DNA of 64,000 nucleotides from Agromyces sp. Root81 (GCF_001429165.1 NZ_LMIR01000004.1:442923-506922), one strand, 5' to 3'. Numbered from the stretch's first letter, positions 1 to 8,468 are shown. Numbers and translations are program-made. Notes: a model not told the origin generated them from the sequence alone.

Positions 1-1
1 C

Positions 2-595
2 GCACGGCACATGATCTGCACCGGCGGCATCCAGACCGTCGTCCACGACGACGCGGGCCGCATCCTCAGCCTGGGCTCGCCCGAGCGCTGCTTCACCCCC
101 CACCAACGCCGCGCCATCACCCTCCGCGACGGCGGATGCCTCATCCCCGGCTGCACCGTGCCCGCCGCGTGGTGCGAGATCCACCACGTCACCCCCGACA
201 GCGACGGCGGCCCCACGCACACCGACAACGGCGTGCTGCTCTGCTGGTTCCACCACCGCTCGATCGATACCTCAGGCTGGGCGATCCGCATGCGCCACGG
301 GGTGCCCGAGATCCGGCCACCATCCTGGCTCGACCCCGGCGGCCGATGGCGCACCACCACCACCTCACCCACCCGACTCGCCGACCGACTCGACCGCCGC
401 TACGCGCCCACCATCCTGGCTCGACCCCGGCGGCCGATGGCGCACCACCACCACCTCACCCACCCGACTCGCCGACCGACTCGACCGCCGCTACGCGCCA
501 CCCGAACTCGTATCGGCCTGAGCGCAGGTGCGGGAAACCGACCCGGTGTTGACAGGCGCCAGGGCTGCGTGAAGATGGAGAGCACGTGCCGTTGA
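2..595 (+). CDS. DUF222/HNH endonuclease-like protein, 3' part, frameshifted by a tandem duplication
   Basis: This is the C-terminal part of a gene that begins before the window. The visible protein holds an intact HNH zinc-type fold: a GCLIPGC-like cysteine pair, the CEIHHVTP core and the LLCWFHH motif, as in the DUF222/HNH family that is multicopy in Microbacteriaceae and related actinobacteria. The function is a predicted nuclease, unproven. After the LADRLDRRYAP stretch the frame is broken by a 91-bp tandem duplication (317-407 and 408-498). Without the second copy the protein would end a few residues later at a TGA at 519-521. With it, translation runs on in a wrong frame to 595 and adds a basic tail of low complexity. 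The HNH core is upstream of the lesion, so some activity may remain. Confidence 0.8.
   Translation, partial: ARHMICTGGIQTVVHDDAGRILSLGSPERCFTPHQRRAITLRDGGCLIPGCTVPAAWCEIHHVTPDSDGGPTHTDNGVLLCWFHHRSIDTSGWAIRMRHGVPEIRPPSWLDPGGRWRTTTTSPTRLADRLDRRYAPTILARPRRPMAHHHHLTHPTRRPTRPPLRATRTRIGLSAGAGNRPGVDRRQGCVKMESTCR
317..499. repeat. 91-bp perfect tandem duplication
   Basis: Bases 317-407 are repeated exactly at 408-498, with one extra matching base at the end. The unit length is 91, which is not a multiple of three, so the second copy shifts the reading frame of the HNH gene. Exact identity suggests a recent event, or an assembly error. Confidence 0.93.
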
Positions 596-624
596 CGCTC
601 TGACGCTCTGACGCTCTGACGCTC
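593..624. repeat. Four tandem copies of TGACGCTC
   Basis: The octamer TGACGCTC occurs four times head to tail at 593-600, 601-608, 609-616 and 617-624, directly upstream of the gene starting at 649. It overlaps the out-of-frame end of the HNH ORF. It may be a simple repeat that varies in number. Confidence 0.9.
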
Positions 625-648
625 GGCATCATGGTGAAGGAGAGAGCA

Positions 649-1026
649 ATGGCGGTGCCTGCTGACTGGATCGCGCATCGTCGCCGCGACGGTGAACTGC
701 TCGGGTGGATGCGCCCCGACGGCGACGGCTTCGTCGTCATCGATCTGCTCGGTCGGCCCGTGACCGAGGCCGTCGACTGGCTGAACGCTGAAGAGACGCT
801 CGAGTCGACCGGCATCGGCTACCTCGCCGAGGTGTACGAACTGCGTCTCGACGACGGCACCTGGCTTCGCGTGCGCATCACCGAGGTCTCCTCGACCGCG
901 GTGCGGGTGAAGAAGGACGACTTCGGCGCCATCGACGCGCCCGTGATCGAGCACGAGGTGCCGTTCCCGATCACCGATCGGCTCCGCCCGCTGACCGGCG
1001 AGCGGGCGTACATCCTCGATCTCTGA
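649..1026 (+). CDS. Hypothetical protein, 125 aa
   Basis: A small soluble protein that I do not recognise. It has no signal peptide or membrane segment and is acidic, with mixed alpha/beta character (DGFVVIDLLGRPV, YELRLDDGTWLRVRITEV). The start is set at the ATG at 649, because AAGGAGAG at 638-645 lies at the right distance. The ATG at 631 in the same frame has no Shine-Dalgarno. Codon use is normal for the window. It lies downstream of four 8-bp repeats and converges with the PLP-enzyme operon, whose last gene ends at 1030, only 3 bases away. No function is inferred. Confidence 0.75.
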   Translation: MAVPADWIAHRRRDGELLGWMRPDGDGFVVIDLLGRPVTEAVDWLNAEETLESTGIGYLAEVYELRLDDGTWLRVRITEVSSTAVRVKKDDFGAIDAPVIEHEVPFPITDRLRPLTGERAYILDL

Positions 1027-1029
1027 CGG

Positions 1030-2586
1030 TCACCCGAGTTCGGAAGCCGACGGCGGCTCGACGACGCGAGCGAGCAGTTCGACGAGCAGCCGCTCGGTGA
1101 GCTGCGGCGGCAGCGCGCCCACGAGCGCGAGCACCGGGGCGAGCCGGTCGGGCAGCGCACCGTCGGCACCCGCCGCCGTTGCGCCGGCCGCCGGTGCCCC
1201 GCCGAGCAGCCCGAATGCGCGCAGCAGGCCCGCAGCGCTCTCCGAGTCGAGGTCGACGGATGCCGCGGCGAGCGCGTCTGCGCCACCCGGCAGCGCCTCG
1301 GCGAGCCCCGCCACGAGCGCCTGCCCGTCGACGGCCGGTTCGCCGCGCACGGCGTCCGCCGCGGCGACGAGCGCTTCCGACAACTCACCGACCACATCTT
1401 CGGTCACGGGCGTCACGGTGAGGTGCGTCGTGTGCGGCAATCGGGTGCCGTCGGCCTGGGTGAGACCGGGCTGCAGCTGCAGGTGCCAGCCCGCCGCGCG
1501 GGCGGCATCCGCCCAGTGGTGCGGGTCGACCCGGAGCTCGGCCGGCGCCGACTCGTCGGTGGCGACCGCGAAGAGCGGGCCGGTCGGAGCGCCGACGACC
1601 CGCAGGCCGGCGATGCCCTCGACGACCTCGCGCAGCGCAGCGGTCGCGCGCGCGGCGCGCGCCGTGAGCTCGGTGAACCCGTCTTCGCCGAGGGCCTCGA
1701 CGATCGCCCACGCCGCGGCGAGGGGCCCGGCGGGCTTCGAGCCGGTGAGCGTGGGGTTCACGACCGGGTAACCCGGCCAGGCGGTCGTCGCGAAGTACTG
1801 GAACCGCTGGCGGTCGCGACCGCGCGTGAGCAGCACCGAGACGCCCTTCGGCGCGTAGCCGTACTTGTGCAGGTCAGCCGAGAGGCTCGTGACGCCGGGC
1901 ACCGACAGGTTCCACGCCGGCAGCTCGTCGGGCCAGAAGGCGAGCGCGAAGCCGCCGATGCACGCGTCGACGTGCAGCGCGATGCCGCGCGGCCCGGTGA
2001 TCGCCGCGACATCCGCGACGGGGTCGAGCGCCGCGAACGGATACGACGGCGCACTCACGACGACGAGGGCGACATCGTCGCCGAGCCGCTCCTCGATCGC
2101 GGCGGCCGAGACGACGCCCGTGACCGGGTCGACGGGCACGAGATCGAGCTCGAGCCCGAAGTACTCGGCCGCCTTGTGGAACGCGGCGTGCACGGTGACC
2201 GGGGCGACGATGCGCGGCACGCGCGGGCTGCCCGCGCGTACCGACCGCCACAGGTCGCGGGCCGACTTCACCGCGAGCAGGCAGCTCTCGGTGCCGCCCG
2301 AGGTGACCGAGCCGACGATGTCGTCGTCGCCCGCACCGCCGAGCACGCGACGCGCGAAGCCGACGACGCCGGCCTCCATCGCGGCGACCGAGGTGAAGGT
2401 CGTCGGGTCGAGGCCGTTCACGGGCTGCACGAGGCGGGCGGCGTCGGCGGCGAGCTCGTCGAGCTCGTCGAGTCCCGAGTCGTACACGTACGAGAGGACC
2501 CGGCCGCCGTGCGTGGGGGCGTCGACGGCTCGCATCGCCTCGAGTTCGGCGAGGATCTCGGATGCCTCGCGGCGGAAGTCGGTCAT
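1030..2586 (-). CDS. PLP-dependent decarboxylase/lyase, sphingosine-1-phosphate-lyase-like
   Basis: A 518-aa fold-type I PLP enzyme. The motif SADLHKYGYAPKG, with the Schiff-base lysine, is close to that of sphingosine-1-phosphate lyases. HVDACIGGF supplies the aspartate that binds the pyridine nitrogen, and SVTSGGTES is the phosphate-binding loop region. Substrates of this group are amino compounds cleaved or decarboxylated to an aldehyde or amine; the actual substrate is unknown. After about residue 430 there is an alanine-rich extension of some 85 residues not expected in the family. The start overlaps the stop of the upstream transporter gene by one base (TGATG), so the two are probably translationally coupled. 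Glutamate or tyrosine decarboxylase activity is the main alternative. Confidence 0.82.
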   Translation of the reverse strand: MTDFRREASEILAELEAMRAVDAPTHGGRVLSYVYDSGLDELDELAADAARLVQPVNGLDPTTFTSVAAMEAGVVGFARRVLGGAGDDDIVGSVTSGGTESCLLAVKSARDLWRSVRAGSPRVPRIVAPVTVHAAFHKAAEYFGLELDLVPVDPVTGVVSAAAIEERLGDDVALVVVSAPSYPFAALDPVADVAAITGPRGIALHVDACIGGFALAFWPDELPAWNLSVPGVTSLSADLHKYGYAPKGVSVLLTRGRDRQRFQYFATTAWPGYPVVNPTLTGSKPAGPLAAAWAIVEALGEDGFTELTARAARATAALREVVEGIAGLRVVGAPTGPLFAVATDESAPAELRVDPHHWADAARAAGWHLQLQPGLTQADGTRLPHTTHLTVTPVTEDVVGELSEALVAAADAVRGEPAVDGQALVAGLAEALPGGADALAAASVDLDSESAAGLLRAFGLLGGAPAAGATAAGADGALPDRLAPVLALVGALPPQLTERLLVELLARVVEPPSASELG

Positions 2587-3977
2587 CAGGCCACTGTATC
2601 TGCGGTCGTGGCGGCGGCATCGGCTTCGATGTCGCCGCGGCGGAGGGGGTACTTGCGCAGGGCGACGAGGCTCGCTGCGACGAGCAGTGCCGGGATCGCG
2701 CTGAAGCTGATCGCGATGCCGGCGATCGCGGCCGGCGACTGGGTCACCGTCTGGGAGCCCACCGACTCGACGTAGCCGGTGAGGGCGAGCACGATCGTGA
2801 GCACGGTGGCGCCGAGCGCCATGCCCGCGGTCTCCCCCGCCGTCCAGACGCCGCCGAAGCTGCCGGCGCGGCCGATGCCGTGGGTGCGGGCGTCGTGCGA
2901 GATGACGTCGGGCAGCATCGCCATCGGCAGCGACTGCATGCCCGCGTAGCCGGCGCCCGCGAGCGCGACGGGCACGTAGACCCACGCGCCCGGCGCCCAG
3001 ATCATGCCGACGAGGCTGAGGGCGGCGATGCCGAAGAGGGTGCTCGCGAGCGCGAACCCGCGCTCCTTGCCGACGCGGCGGGCGACCGCCTGCCAGACCG
3101 GCGCGAACAGTACGGCCGGGCCGATGAGGGCGACGAAGAGGTAGGTCACCGCGCGCTCGTCCTGGAGCACCCAGGTGGCGACGAACTGCGCACCGGCGAG
3201 CATGAGGCCGGTCGCGAGGCCTTGCAGCACGAACGCGACGAGCAGCGCGCGGAAGGCCGCGCTGCGCTTCACGGCGGCGAAGCCCTCGGCGTAGCCGGCA
3301 CGGATGTCGCGGCGCGGCGGGGCATCCGTCGAGGCGCTGGGCTTGGACGCACTGCCCTTCGCGGCCGTCGACGTCGCGACGAACATGCCCGCCCCGATCA
3401 CGAGGCCGGCGATGATCGCCATCACGAGGTAGCCCGTGTGCTCGTCCTCGAACGCCGCCCGGATCTCGGGGCCGCCGGCGCCGAAGAGCAGGATCGCGAT
3501 CGTGAGCACGACGACGCGCCAGGTGAGGAGCCGCGTGCGCGCGTCGTAGTCGGCCGTGAGCTCGGCCGGCAGCGCGATGTAGGGCACCTGGAAGAGGCTG
3601 AACGCCGTCGCCGTGGCGAGGAAGGTCAGGAACACCCAGGTGCCGGATGCCCCGGGGTCGAGGCCCGCGGGCACGGCGAAGGTCAGCACGAAGCCGACGG
3701 GCAGCGCGAGCGCGCCGACGACCATCCACGTGCGGCGGGTGCCCGTGCGGGCGAGCGCCCGGTCGCTGCGCTCGCCGATCCACGGGTCGATCACGACGTC
3801 CCAGACCTTCGCCGCCGTGACGACGAGTCCCGCGACGAGGGCGGTCACGCCGAGCGTGTCGGTCAGGTAGTACACGAGCACGAGGCCGGGCAGCGTGGCG
3901 AAGCCGCCCGTGCCGATGGAGCCGATCGCATAGCGGGCTACGACACCGCGGGTCAGGGAACGCTCCGATGCGGTCAT
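2586..3977 (-). CDS. GPH-type (MFS_2) sugar/solute:cation symporter
   Basis: A membrane transporter of about 463 aa with twelve predicted hydrophobic segments, resembling the glycoside-pentoside-hexuronide/cation symporter family (MelB-like). Family-like features are the DVVIDPWIGERSD loop after the second helix and the GSFGGVWTAGETAGMALG stretch in the C-terminal half. The start is set at 3977 (MTASERS) rather than 4028, because the longer version would run through two 20-bp direct repeats that look like an operator. It is the first gene of a two-gene operon with the PLP enzyme and may import that enzyme's substrate. Divergent from the aldehyde dehydrogenase at 4067. The substrate is not readable from sequence. 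Confidence 0.82.
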   Translation of the reverse strand: MTASERSLTRGVVARYAIGSIGTGGFATLPGLVLVYYLTDTLGVTALVAGLVVTAAKVWDVVIDPWIGERSDRALARTGTRRTWMVVGALALPVGFVLTFAVPAGLDPGASGTWVFLTFLATATAFSLFQVPYIALPAELTADYDARTRLLTWRVVVLTIAILLFGAGGPEIRAAFEDEHTGYLVMAIIAGLVIGAGMFVATSTAAKGSASKPSASTDAPPRRDIRAGYAEGFAAVKRSAAFRALLVAFVLQGLATGLMLAGAQFVATWVLQDERAVTYLFVALIGPAVLFAPVWQAVARRVGKERGFALASTLFGIAALSLVGMIWAPGAWVYVPVALAGAGYAGMQSLPMAMLPDVISHDARTHGIGRAGSFGGVWTAGETAGMALGATVLTIVLALTGYVESVGSQTVTQSPAAIAGIAISFSAIPALLVAASLVALRKYPLRRGDIEADAAATTADTVA

Positions 3978-4017
3978 GGAGGCAGTGTACTCACCCGGCA
4001 GGGCCTTCCCGACTGCG

Positions 4018-4057
4018 AACTGGGTCAACTGACCTAGAACTGGGTCGACTGTCCTAG
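4018..4057. promoter_or_regulatory. Two 20-bp direct repeats, probable operator of a divergent promoter
   Basis: AACTGGGTCAACTGACCTAG at 4018-4037 is followed directly by a near copy at 4038-4057 that differs at two bases. The first copy contains GGTCA-AC-TGACC, a dyad of five-base half sites. The pair lies between the divergent transporter/PLP operon and the aldehyde dehydrogenase gene. No regulator gene is adjacent. Confidence 0.6.
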
Positions 4058-4060
4058 ACT
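4055..4060 (+). promoter_or_regulatory. Candidate -10 element of the aldehyde dehydrogenase gene
   Basis: TAGACT lies 6 bases before the ATG at 4067, and no Shine-Dalgarno is present. This suggests a leaderless transcript starting at or near the ATG. A good -35 is not visible. Confidence 0.4.
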
Positions 4061-4066
4061 GTGCGC

Positions 4067-5617
4067 ATGCGCGCCCCCACGGCCTCCCCCGACCTGTACG
4101 CGAGCCTCACCGACGACGTCGTCGCCTCCGGCTCCGAGACCATCGCCGTCCCGACCCCCTCGACGGGCGAGACGCTGCACGAACTGCCGCGCTCGAGCGC
4201 CGACGACGTGCTCGACGCGTTCGCTCGCGCCCGCCTCGCCCAGCTCGCCTGGGCGCGCGCCGGCTTCGCCGAGCGCAAGCGCGTGCTGCTGCGCGCGCAC
4301 GACCTCATCCTCGAGCGACGCGACATGCTGCTCGACCTCATCCAGCTCGAGAGCGGCAAGACGCGCGGCCAGGCCTTCGAGGAGATCTTCGAGGCCATCT
4401 CCGTCACCCGCTACAACGCGCTCTCCGCCCAGCGCGTGCTGCGCGGGCGCCCCGTCCGCTCGGGCCTCCCGATCGTCGCGACGACCCGGGTGCGGTACAG
4501 CCCGAAGGGCGTCGCCGGCGTCATCACGCCGTGGAACTTCGCACTCAGCCTCGCCGCGATGGATGTGGTGCCCGCCCTCGCGGCCGGCTGCGGCGTCGTG
4601 CAGAAGGCCGACGACCAGGGCGCCCTGTCGATCCTCGCCCTGCGCCGCGCCTTCATCGACGCGGGCGTTCCCGCGGCGCTCTGGGCCGTCGTCACCGGTC
4701 CGGCGGCCGAGGTCGGCGAAGCGCTGACGGATGTCGCGGACTACATCTGCTTCACGGGCTCGACCGCGACCGGCCGCAAGATCGGCGAGAAGGCCGGCCG
4801 CCGACTCGTCGGCTCCTCGCTCGAACTCGGCGGCAAGAACGCCCTGCTCGTGCTCGACGACGTCGACCCCGCGACGGCTGCGGCCAATGCCGCACACGCC
4901 GCCTTCTCGGCGATGGGCCAGCTCTGCGTCTCGATCGAGCGCATCTACGTGCACCAGAAGGTGGCCGGACCGTTCCAGCGCGCCCTCGTCGAGCGGCTGC
5001 GGGCCTCCAAGCTCGGCTCCTCACTCGACTTCGGCGCGGACTTCGGCTCGCTCGCGAGCGCCGCGCAGCTCGCTCGCGTCCAGGAGCACCTCGACGACGC
5101 GGTCGCGAAGGGCGCCGTCGTGCTCGTCGGCGGCAAGCACCGCCCCGACATCGGCCCGTGGTTCTTCGAGCCGACCGTCCTCACCGGCGTCACCCCCGAC
5201 ATGCTCGTGTACGCCGAGGAGACCTTCGGCGCGATCGCCTCGCTCTACCTCGTCGGCAGCGACGAGGAGGCCGTGCTCGCCGCAAACGCGAGCGAGTACG
5301 GACTGAACGCCGCCGTCTTCACGGCTTCGGCCGGCCGGGCGCGACGTGTCGCCGACGCCCTCGAAGCGGGCAGCGTCAACATCAACGAGGGCTACCGCGG
5401 CTCGTTCGCGTCGGTGGCCGCGCCGATGGGCGGCGTCAAGCAGTCCGGTCTCGGCCGGCGCAACGGCGAAGCCGGACTCCTGCGCTTCGTCGAGCCCGTC
5501 ACGGTCTCATCGGTGACGGGGCTGCTGCAGCTGCCGCGCACCGCCCGCGAGTACGAGGAGCAGGCGCCGCTCCTCGTGCTGCTCGCGCAGGCGCTGAAGG
5601 CGCTGCGCCTGCGCTGA
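4067..5617 (+). CDS. gabD2: Succinic semialdehyde dehydrogenase (NADP+)-type aldehyde dehydrogenase
   Basis: A 516-aa aldehyde dehydrogenase closely resembling actinobacterial GabD2. It has the catalytic cysteine in GQLCVSIERIYV, the general-base glutamate in LELGGKNALLV, the cofactor-site FTGSTATG and the cofactor-proximal ITPWNFALSL. It oxidises an aldehyde, classically succinate semialdehyde, to the acid with NAD(P)+. The start is the ATG at 4067; an in-frame GTG at 4061 is possible. There is no Shine-Dalgarno, so the message may be leaderless. It is divergent from the transporter/PLP-lyase operon, which would supply an aldehyde, so the three may form one catabolic route. True specificity may differ from succinate semialdehyde. 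Confidence 0.85.
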   Translation: MRAPTASPDLYASLTDDVVASGSETIAVPTPSTGETLHELPRSSADDVLDAFARARLAQLAWARAGFAERKRVLLRAHDLILERRDMLLDLIQLESGKTRGQAFEEIFEAISVTRYNALSAQRVLRGRPVRSGLPIVATTRVRYSPKGVAGVITPWNFALSLAAMDVVPALAAGCGVVQKADDQGALSILALRRAFIDAGVPAALWAVVTGPAAEVGEALTDVADYICFTGSTATGRKIGEKAGRRLVGSSLELGGKNALLVLDDVDPATAAANAAHAAFSAMGQLCVSIERIYVHQKVAGPFQRALVERLRASKLGSSLDFGADFGSLASAAQLARVQEHLDDAVAKGAVVLVGGKHRPDIGPWFFEPTVLTGVTPDMLVYAEETFGAIASLYLVGSDEEAVLAANASEYGLNAAVFTASAGRARRVADALEAGSVNINEGYRGSFASVAAPMGGVKQSGLGRRNGEAGLLRFVEPVTVSSVTGLLQLPRTAREYEEQAPLLVLLAQALKALRLR

Positions 5618-5650
5618 GCCCCGTCGGCACGTGGCATCCGCTCAAGTGCC

Positions 5651-5675
5651 GCTCAGCTCGCTCCGGAGCCTGAGC
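5651..5675. terminator. Weak inverted repeat between convergent genes
   Basis: GCTCAG at 5651-5656 pairs with CTGAGC at 5670-5675, enclosing the palindrome GCTCCGGAGC (5660-5669). It lies between the convergent gabD2 and tatB stops. It has no clear T-run. Confidence 0.35.
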
Positions 5676-5688
5676 CGAAGCGTGCCGT

Positions 5689-6087
5689 TCAGGTCGCTTC
5701 GGAGTCGAACGGCGCGATCTCGTCGGCGCCGAGCGGCTCCCGCTTGCGCTTGCGCTGCAGGTAGGCCGAGTTCTCGTTGACGGAGGCGCGCGCCACCACG
5801 GGCGCGGCGGGAGTCTCCTCGGCGAAGGGGTCGATGTCGGTGAGCGCCTCGCGGATGATGCGTCGCGGGTCGTATTGCCGAGGGTCGAGCTTCTTCCAGT
5901 CGACGTCATCGAAGTCGGGGCCCATCTCGTCGCGCATGCGGTCCTTGGCGCCGTTGGCCATGTCCCGCAGCGATCGCACGAGGCGGCCGAGCTGCGCCGC
6001 GTAGTGCGGCAGTCGCTCCGGCCCGAGCAGGAAGACTGCGATGACACCCACGATGAGGAGCTTGTCGAACGTCAGTCCACCGAACAT
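5689..6087 (-). CDS. tatB: Sec-independent (Tat) translocase subunit TatB
   Basis: A 132-aa TatB-like protein. A single N-terminal helix (FDKLLIVGVIAVFLLGPERL, with the conserved G-P-E/R-L turn) is followed by an amphipathic helix and a long polar tail. It is the membrane receptor part of the twin-arginine translocase; TatA and TatC are not in this window. The start is MFGGLTF at 6087, preceded by AGGG on the coding strand. A longer in-frame version from 6126 adds 13 unlikely residues. Next to it, divergent, is an O-methyltransferase; the same two families are near neighbours around sigE in Mycobacterium (Rv1220c to Rv1224), which supports the assignment. Confidence 0.9.
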   Translation of the reverse strand: MFGGLTFDKLLIVGVIAVFLLGPERLPHYAAQLGRLVRSLRDMANGAKDRMRDEMGPDFDDVDWKKLDPRQYDPRRIIREALTDIDPFAEETPAAPVVARASVNENSAYLQRKRKREPLGADEIAPFDSEAT

Positions 6088-6178
6088 CCCTACAGGATAG
6101 TCGGCGGCGAGGCGTGCGAACGACACGCCGTCCGCGCTCTAGGCTTAGGGGCTGAGAGATGCATCCGGGAGCCGCCAC

Positions 6179-6811
6179 GTGTCCGAACACGACTTGAACT
6201 GGAAGTACGTCGACGACTCGGTCGCCGTGACCGAGTCGATCGCCAAGGCCCGTCAGCAGTCCCTCGAGCTCGGCGTCGAGCCGGTCTCGCCCGCCGTGGG
6301 CGCCCAGCTCGCCGTGATCGCCGCCGCATCGCGCGCCCAGTCGATCATCGAGGTCGGCACGGGAGTCGGCGTCTCCGGCCTCTGGATGCTGCAGGCCGCG
6401 CGCCGCGCCCTGCTCACCTCGATCGACACCGAGACCGAGTACCAGCAGCACGCCCGCCAGCACTTCGCCGACGCCGGCATCGCCGCCGCACGTGTGCGAC
6501 TCATCGCCGGCCGGGCGAGCGAAGTGCTGCCGCGCATGAACGAGAGTTCGTACGACATCGTCTTCATCGACGCCGACGCCCCGTCGGTCATCGAGTACGC
6601 CGAGCACGGCCTGCGCCTGGCCAAGCCCGGCGGCATCGTGCTCGTCGCACGGGCGCTCTGGAAGGGCCGAGTGGCCGATCCGGCGCGACGCGACGAGTCG
6701 GCGAGCGCCTACCGCACCCTCATCTCGGAGCTGTCGACGTCGACGGCGGTGGCGACGGCGATCTCGCCGGCCGGCGACGGTCTGCTGCAGATCGTCAAGC
6801 TCGGCGTCTAG
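6179..6811 (+). CDS. SAM-dependent O-methyltransferase
   Basis: A 210-aa class I methyltransferase of the family-3 O-methyltransferase type (catechol-OMT-like), like mycobacterial Rv1220c. The SAM-binding loop is IIEVGTGVGVSGLWML, the acidic residue at the end of strand 2 is in TSIDTE, and IVFIDADAP is the metal/SAM-proximal motif. The substrate is unknown. It starts at a GTG at 6179 with a weak GGGAG upstream. Divergent from tatB. The downstream neighbour converges, with a strong hairpin in between. Confidence 0.88.
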   Translation: MSEHDLNWKYVDDSVAVTESIAKARQQSLELGVEPVSPAVGAQLAVIAAASRAQSIIEVGTGVGVSGLWMLQAARRALLTSIDTETEYQQHARQHFADAGIAAARVRLIAGRASEVLPRMNESSYDIVFIDADAPSVIEYAEHGLRLAKPGGIVLVARALWKGRVADPARRDESASAYRTLISELSTSTAVATAISPAGDGLLQIVKLGV

Positions 6812-6853
6812 CACCGCGCGACCCGGCATCGAGGTTCGAACCCCGGAAACGAC

Positions 6854-6881
6854 TCGAGCCCCGAGAGATCTCGGGGCTCGA
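6854..6881. terminator. Bidirectional terminator hairpin
   Basis: A 13-bp perfect stem (6854-6866 with 6869-6881) around a GA centre lies between the convergent O-methyltransferase and DUF3117 genes. The arms read TCGAGCCCCGAGA and its complement. Confidence 0.7.
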
Positions 6882-6896
6882 TTCGAGTGATGTGAC

Positions 6897-7070
6897 TCAG
6901 GCGGGATTCACGACGCCGCCGAGGACGTCGTACAGCTCCTTGGCCTCAGCATCGTTCACCGAGACGACGAGGCGACCGCCACCCTCGAGTGGAACTCGAA
7001 CGATGATGAGTCGCCCCTCCTTCACAGCCTCCATTGGCCCGTCTCCGGTGCGTGGCTTCATGGCCGCCAT
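6897..7070 (-). CDS. DUF3117 family small protein
   Basis: A 57-aa protein matching the actinobacterial DUF3117 family, with its highly conserved opening MAAMKPRTGDGP and the VPLEGGGRLVV core. The function is unknown; the family is small, near universal in Actinobacteria and kept in the same core neighbourhood (Rv1211 in Mycobacterium tuberculosis). The start is placed at 7070, since AAGGGGAG lies just upstream on the coding strand. An upstream in-frame ATG at 7100 would add ten residues and bury that ribosome site. Confidence 0.9.
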   Translation of the reverse strand: MAAMKPRTGDGPMEAVKEGRLIIVRVPLEGGGRLVVSVNDAEAKELYDVLGGVVNPA

Positions 7071-7210
7071 TGAGCTCCCCTTTCGTGGCTGAGATTCCAT
7101 TATCTGCTAACACAGGCGGTGCTGGGAAATCGCCGCGAGCCTGTGGACAAGCCGATTGACGACATCCCACAGACGGAGAGCGTCCTCCGTTACCTCGAAT
7201 CCCCCTCCGA

Positions 7211-8443
7211 TCAGGGAGGCGTCCAGTCGCGACCGTCCACGCCCCACGCGATGAGGAGCCATCCGAGCTGCAGCAGGATGGAGAGCGCGACCATCCCCCA
7301 GCGGTACCAGCGCGAGCGGGGCTGCGCGAGCGCACCGACGAGCGGGAACATCGGCGCGAGCAGGCGGAACGTGCTCGACTGCGGAAAGAACACCGCGAGC
7401 AGGTACAGCGCGTAGCTCGCGAGCCAGAGCCGAAGGTCGACGCCGAGTCGGCGCACCGCGGGCAGGAAGAGCGTCACCACGAACCCGGCGATGAGCGCGA
7501 TCACGACGATCGGGCCGAGCGGCTGGCCGATCCACCAGTCGGCCGACTGGAACCACGCCGTGAACGGCACGAGCTCCTGATAGCCGATGTACGCCGAGCG
7601 CCAGGCGAGTTCGGTGGCCGTGTAGCCGTGCAGTTCACCCGTCGCCAACCAGACGACGCCGGGCCATGCGAGTCCCACGAGCCCCGCGAACACGGCGACG
7701 GATGCCGCGACCACCCGCTCTCTCATGGGGAACGGGTCGCTCCGCCGCGAGAACCAGCGCCACACCCAGTGCAGGCCGAGCGTGAGGGCGAAGGCGAGTG
7801 CCCCTGGCCGCGTGAACGCCCACACGGCGAGCACGGGCACGAGCCATCCGTATCGCCGATCGACGAGGAGGAGCAGCGCGAGCGCGAGCCACAGCAGGCC
7901 GAGCGACTCCGCGTAGCCGAACTGCATGATCGGCGAGACCGGCGCGACCGAGAAGAGCACGATGGCGAAGATCGCCCGGTCGGGTTCGAGGAAGCGCGAC
8001 ATCAGCCGGTAGGTGACGAGCGCGGCGCCGAGTCCCGCGGCGAGCGAGACGACGACGGATGCCGCGTTCCACGGCACCCCGAACCAGGTCACGACGCCGA
8101 CGAGCATCGGGTAGACCGGCAGGAACGCCCACGCGTTCTCGGCGACCTGGCCGGTCTCGGTCAGCGGGAGCTCTCGCGGATAGCCGCCCAGCCAGATGAT
8201 CTGGTACCACCTGGCGTCCCAGAGGTTCGCGTACTCGAAGAAGCCGGGTCGGGCTTTCGTCCACGGGTTCGAGCCCTGCACGCTTGCGAGCACGAGCACC
8301 ATGACCGTGGTGATCGCTCGGGCGCCGAGGAAGATCGCGACGACCTTCGCCCACCACGGGGCGAGCCGCCAGCGCACGCGCGGCGACCAGCGCGTCACGC
8401 GGAACGGGTCGGGTTCGCGAAGGGCGGCCGACGGCGTGGTCAC
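7211..8443 (-). CDS. Polytopic membrane mannosyltransferase, PIG-V-like
   Basis: A 410-aa membrane protein with about ten hydrophobic segments. The DARWYQIIW stretch after the first membrane helix, the FLPVYPMLV motif and the QFGYAESLGLLWLA segment resemble the PIG-V/GT-C family of polyprenol-phosphate-mannose-dependent mannosyltransferases found in actinobacteria. The first aspartate of DARWYQ is the expected catalytic/metal residue. It probably adds mannose to a lipoglycan or glycoprotein on the outer face of the membrane. It ends about 110 bases downstream of the DUF3117 start. The acceptor cannot be told from sequence. Confidence 0.75.
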   Translation of the reverse strand: MTTPSAALREPDPFRVTRWSPRVRWRLAPWWAKVVAIFLGARAITTVMVLVLASVQGSNPWTKARPGFFEYANLWDARWYQIIWLGGYPRELPLTETGQVAENAWAFLPVYPMLVGVVTWFGVPWNAASVVVSLAAGLGAALVTYRLMSRFLEPDRAIFAIVLFSVAPVSPIMQFGYAESLGLLWLALALLLLVDRRYGWLVPVLAVWAFTRPGALAFALTLGLHWVWRWFSRRSDPFPMRERVVAASVAVFAGLVGLAWPGVVWLATGELHGYTATELAWRSAYIGYQELVPFTAWFQSADWWIGQPLGPIVVIALIAGFVVTLFLPAVRRLGVDLRLWLASYALYLLAVFFPQSSTFRLLAPMFPLVGALAQPRSRWYRWGMVALSILLQLGWLLIAWGVDGRDWTPP

Positions 8444-8468
8444 GTATGCCTCGTTCCAGCCGGGCCGC

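Noticed and set aside
2587-3783. Very long minus-strand frame (1030-3783) extending the PLP enzyme N-terminus
   Set aside because: The added part is arginine-rich and lies in the region of the transporter gene. The TGATG overlap at 2586 marks the real start.
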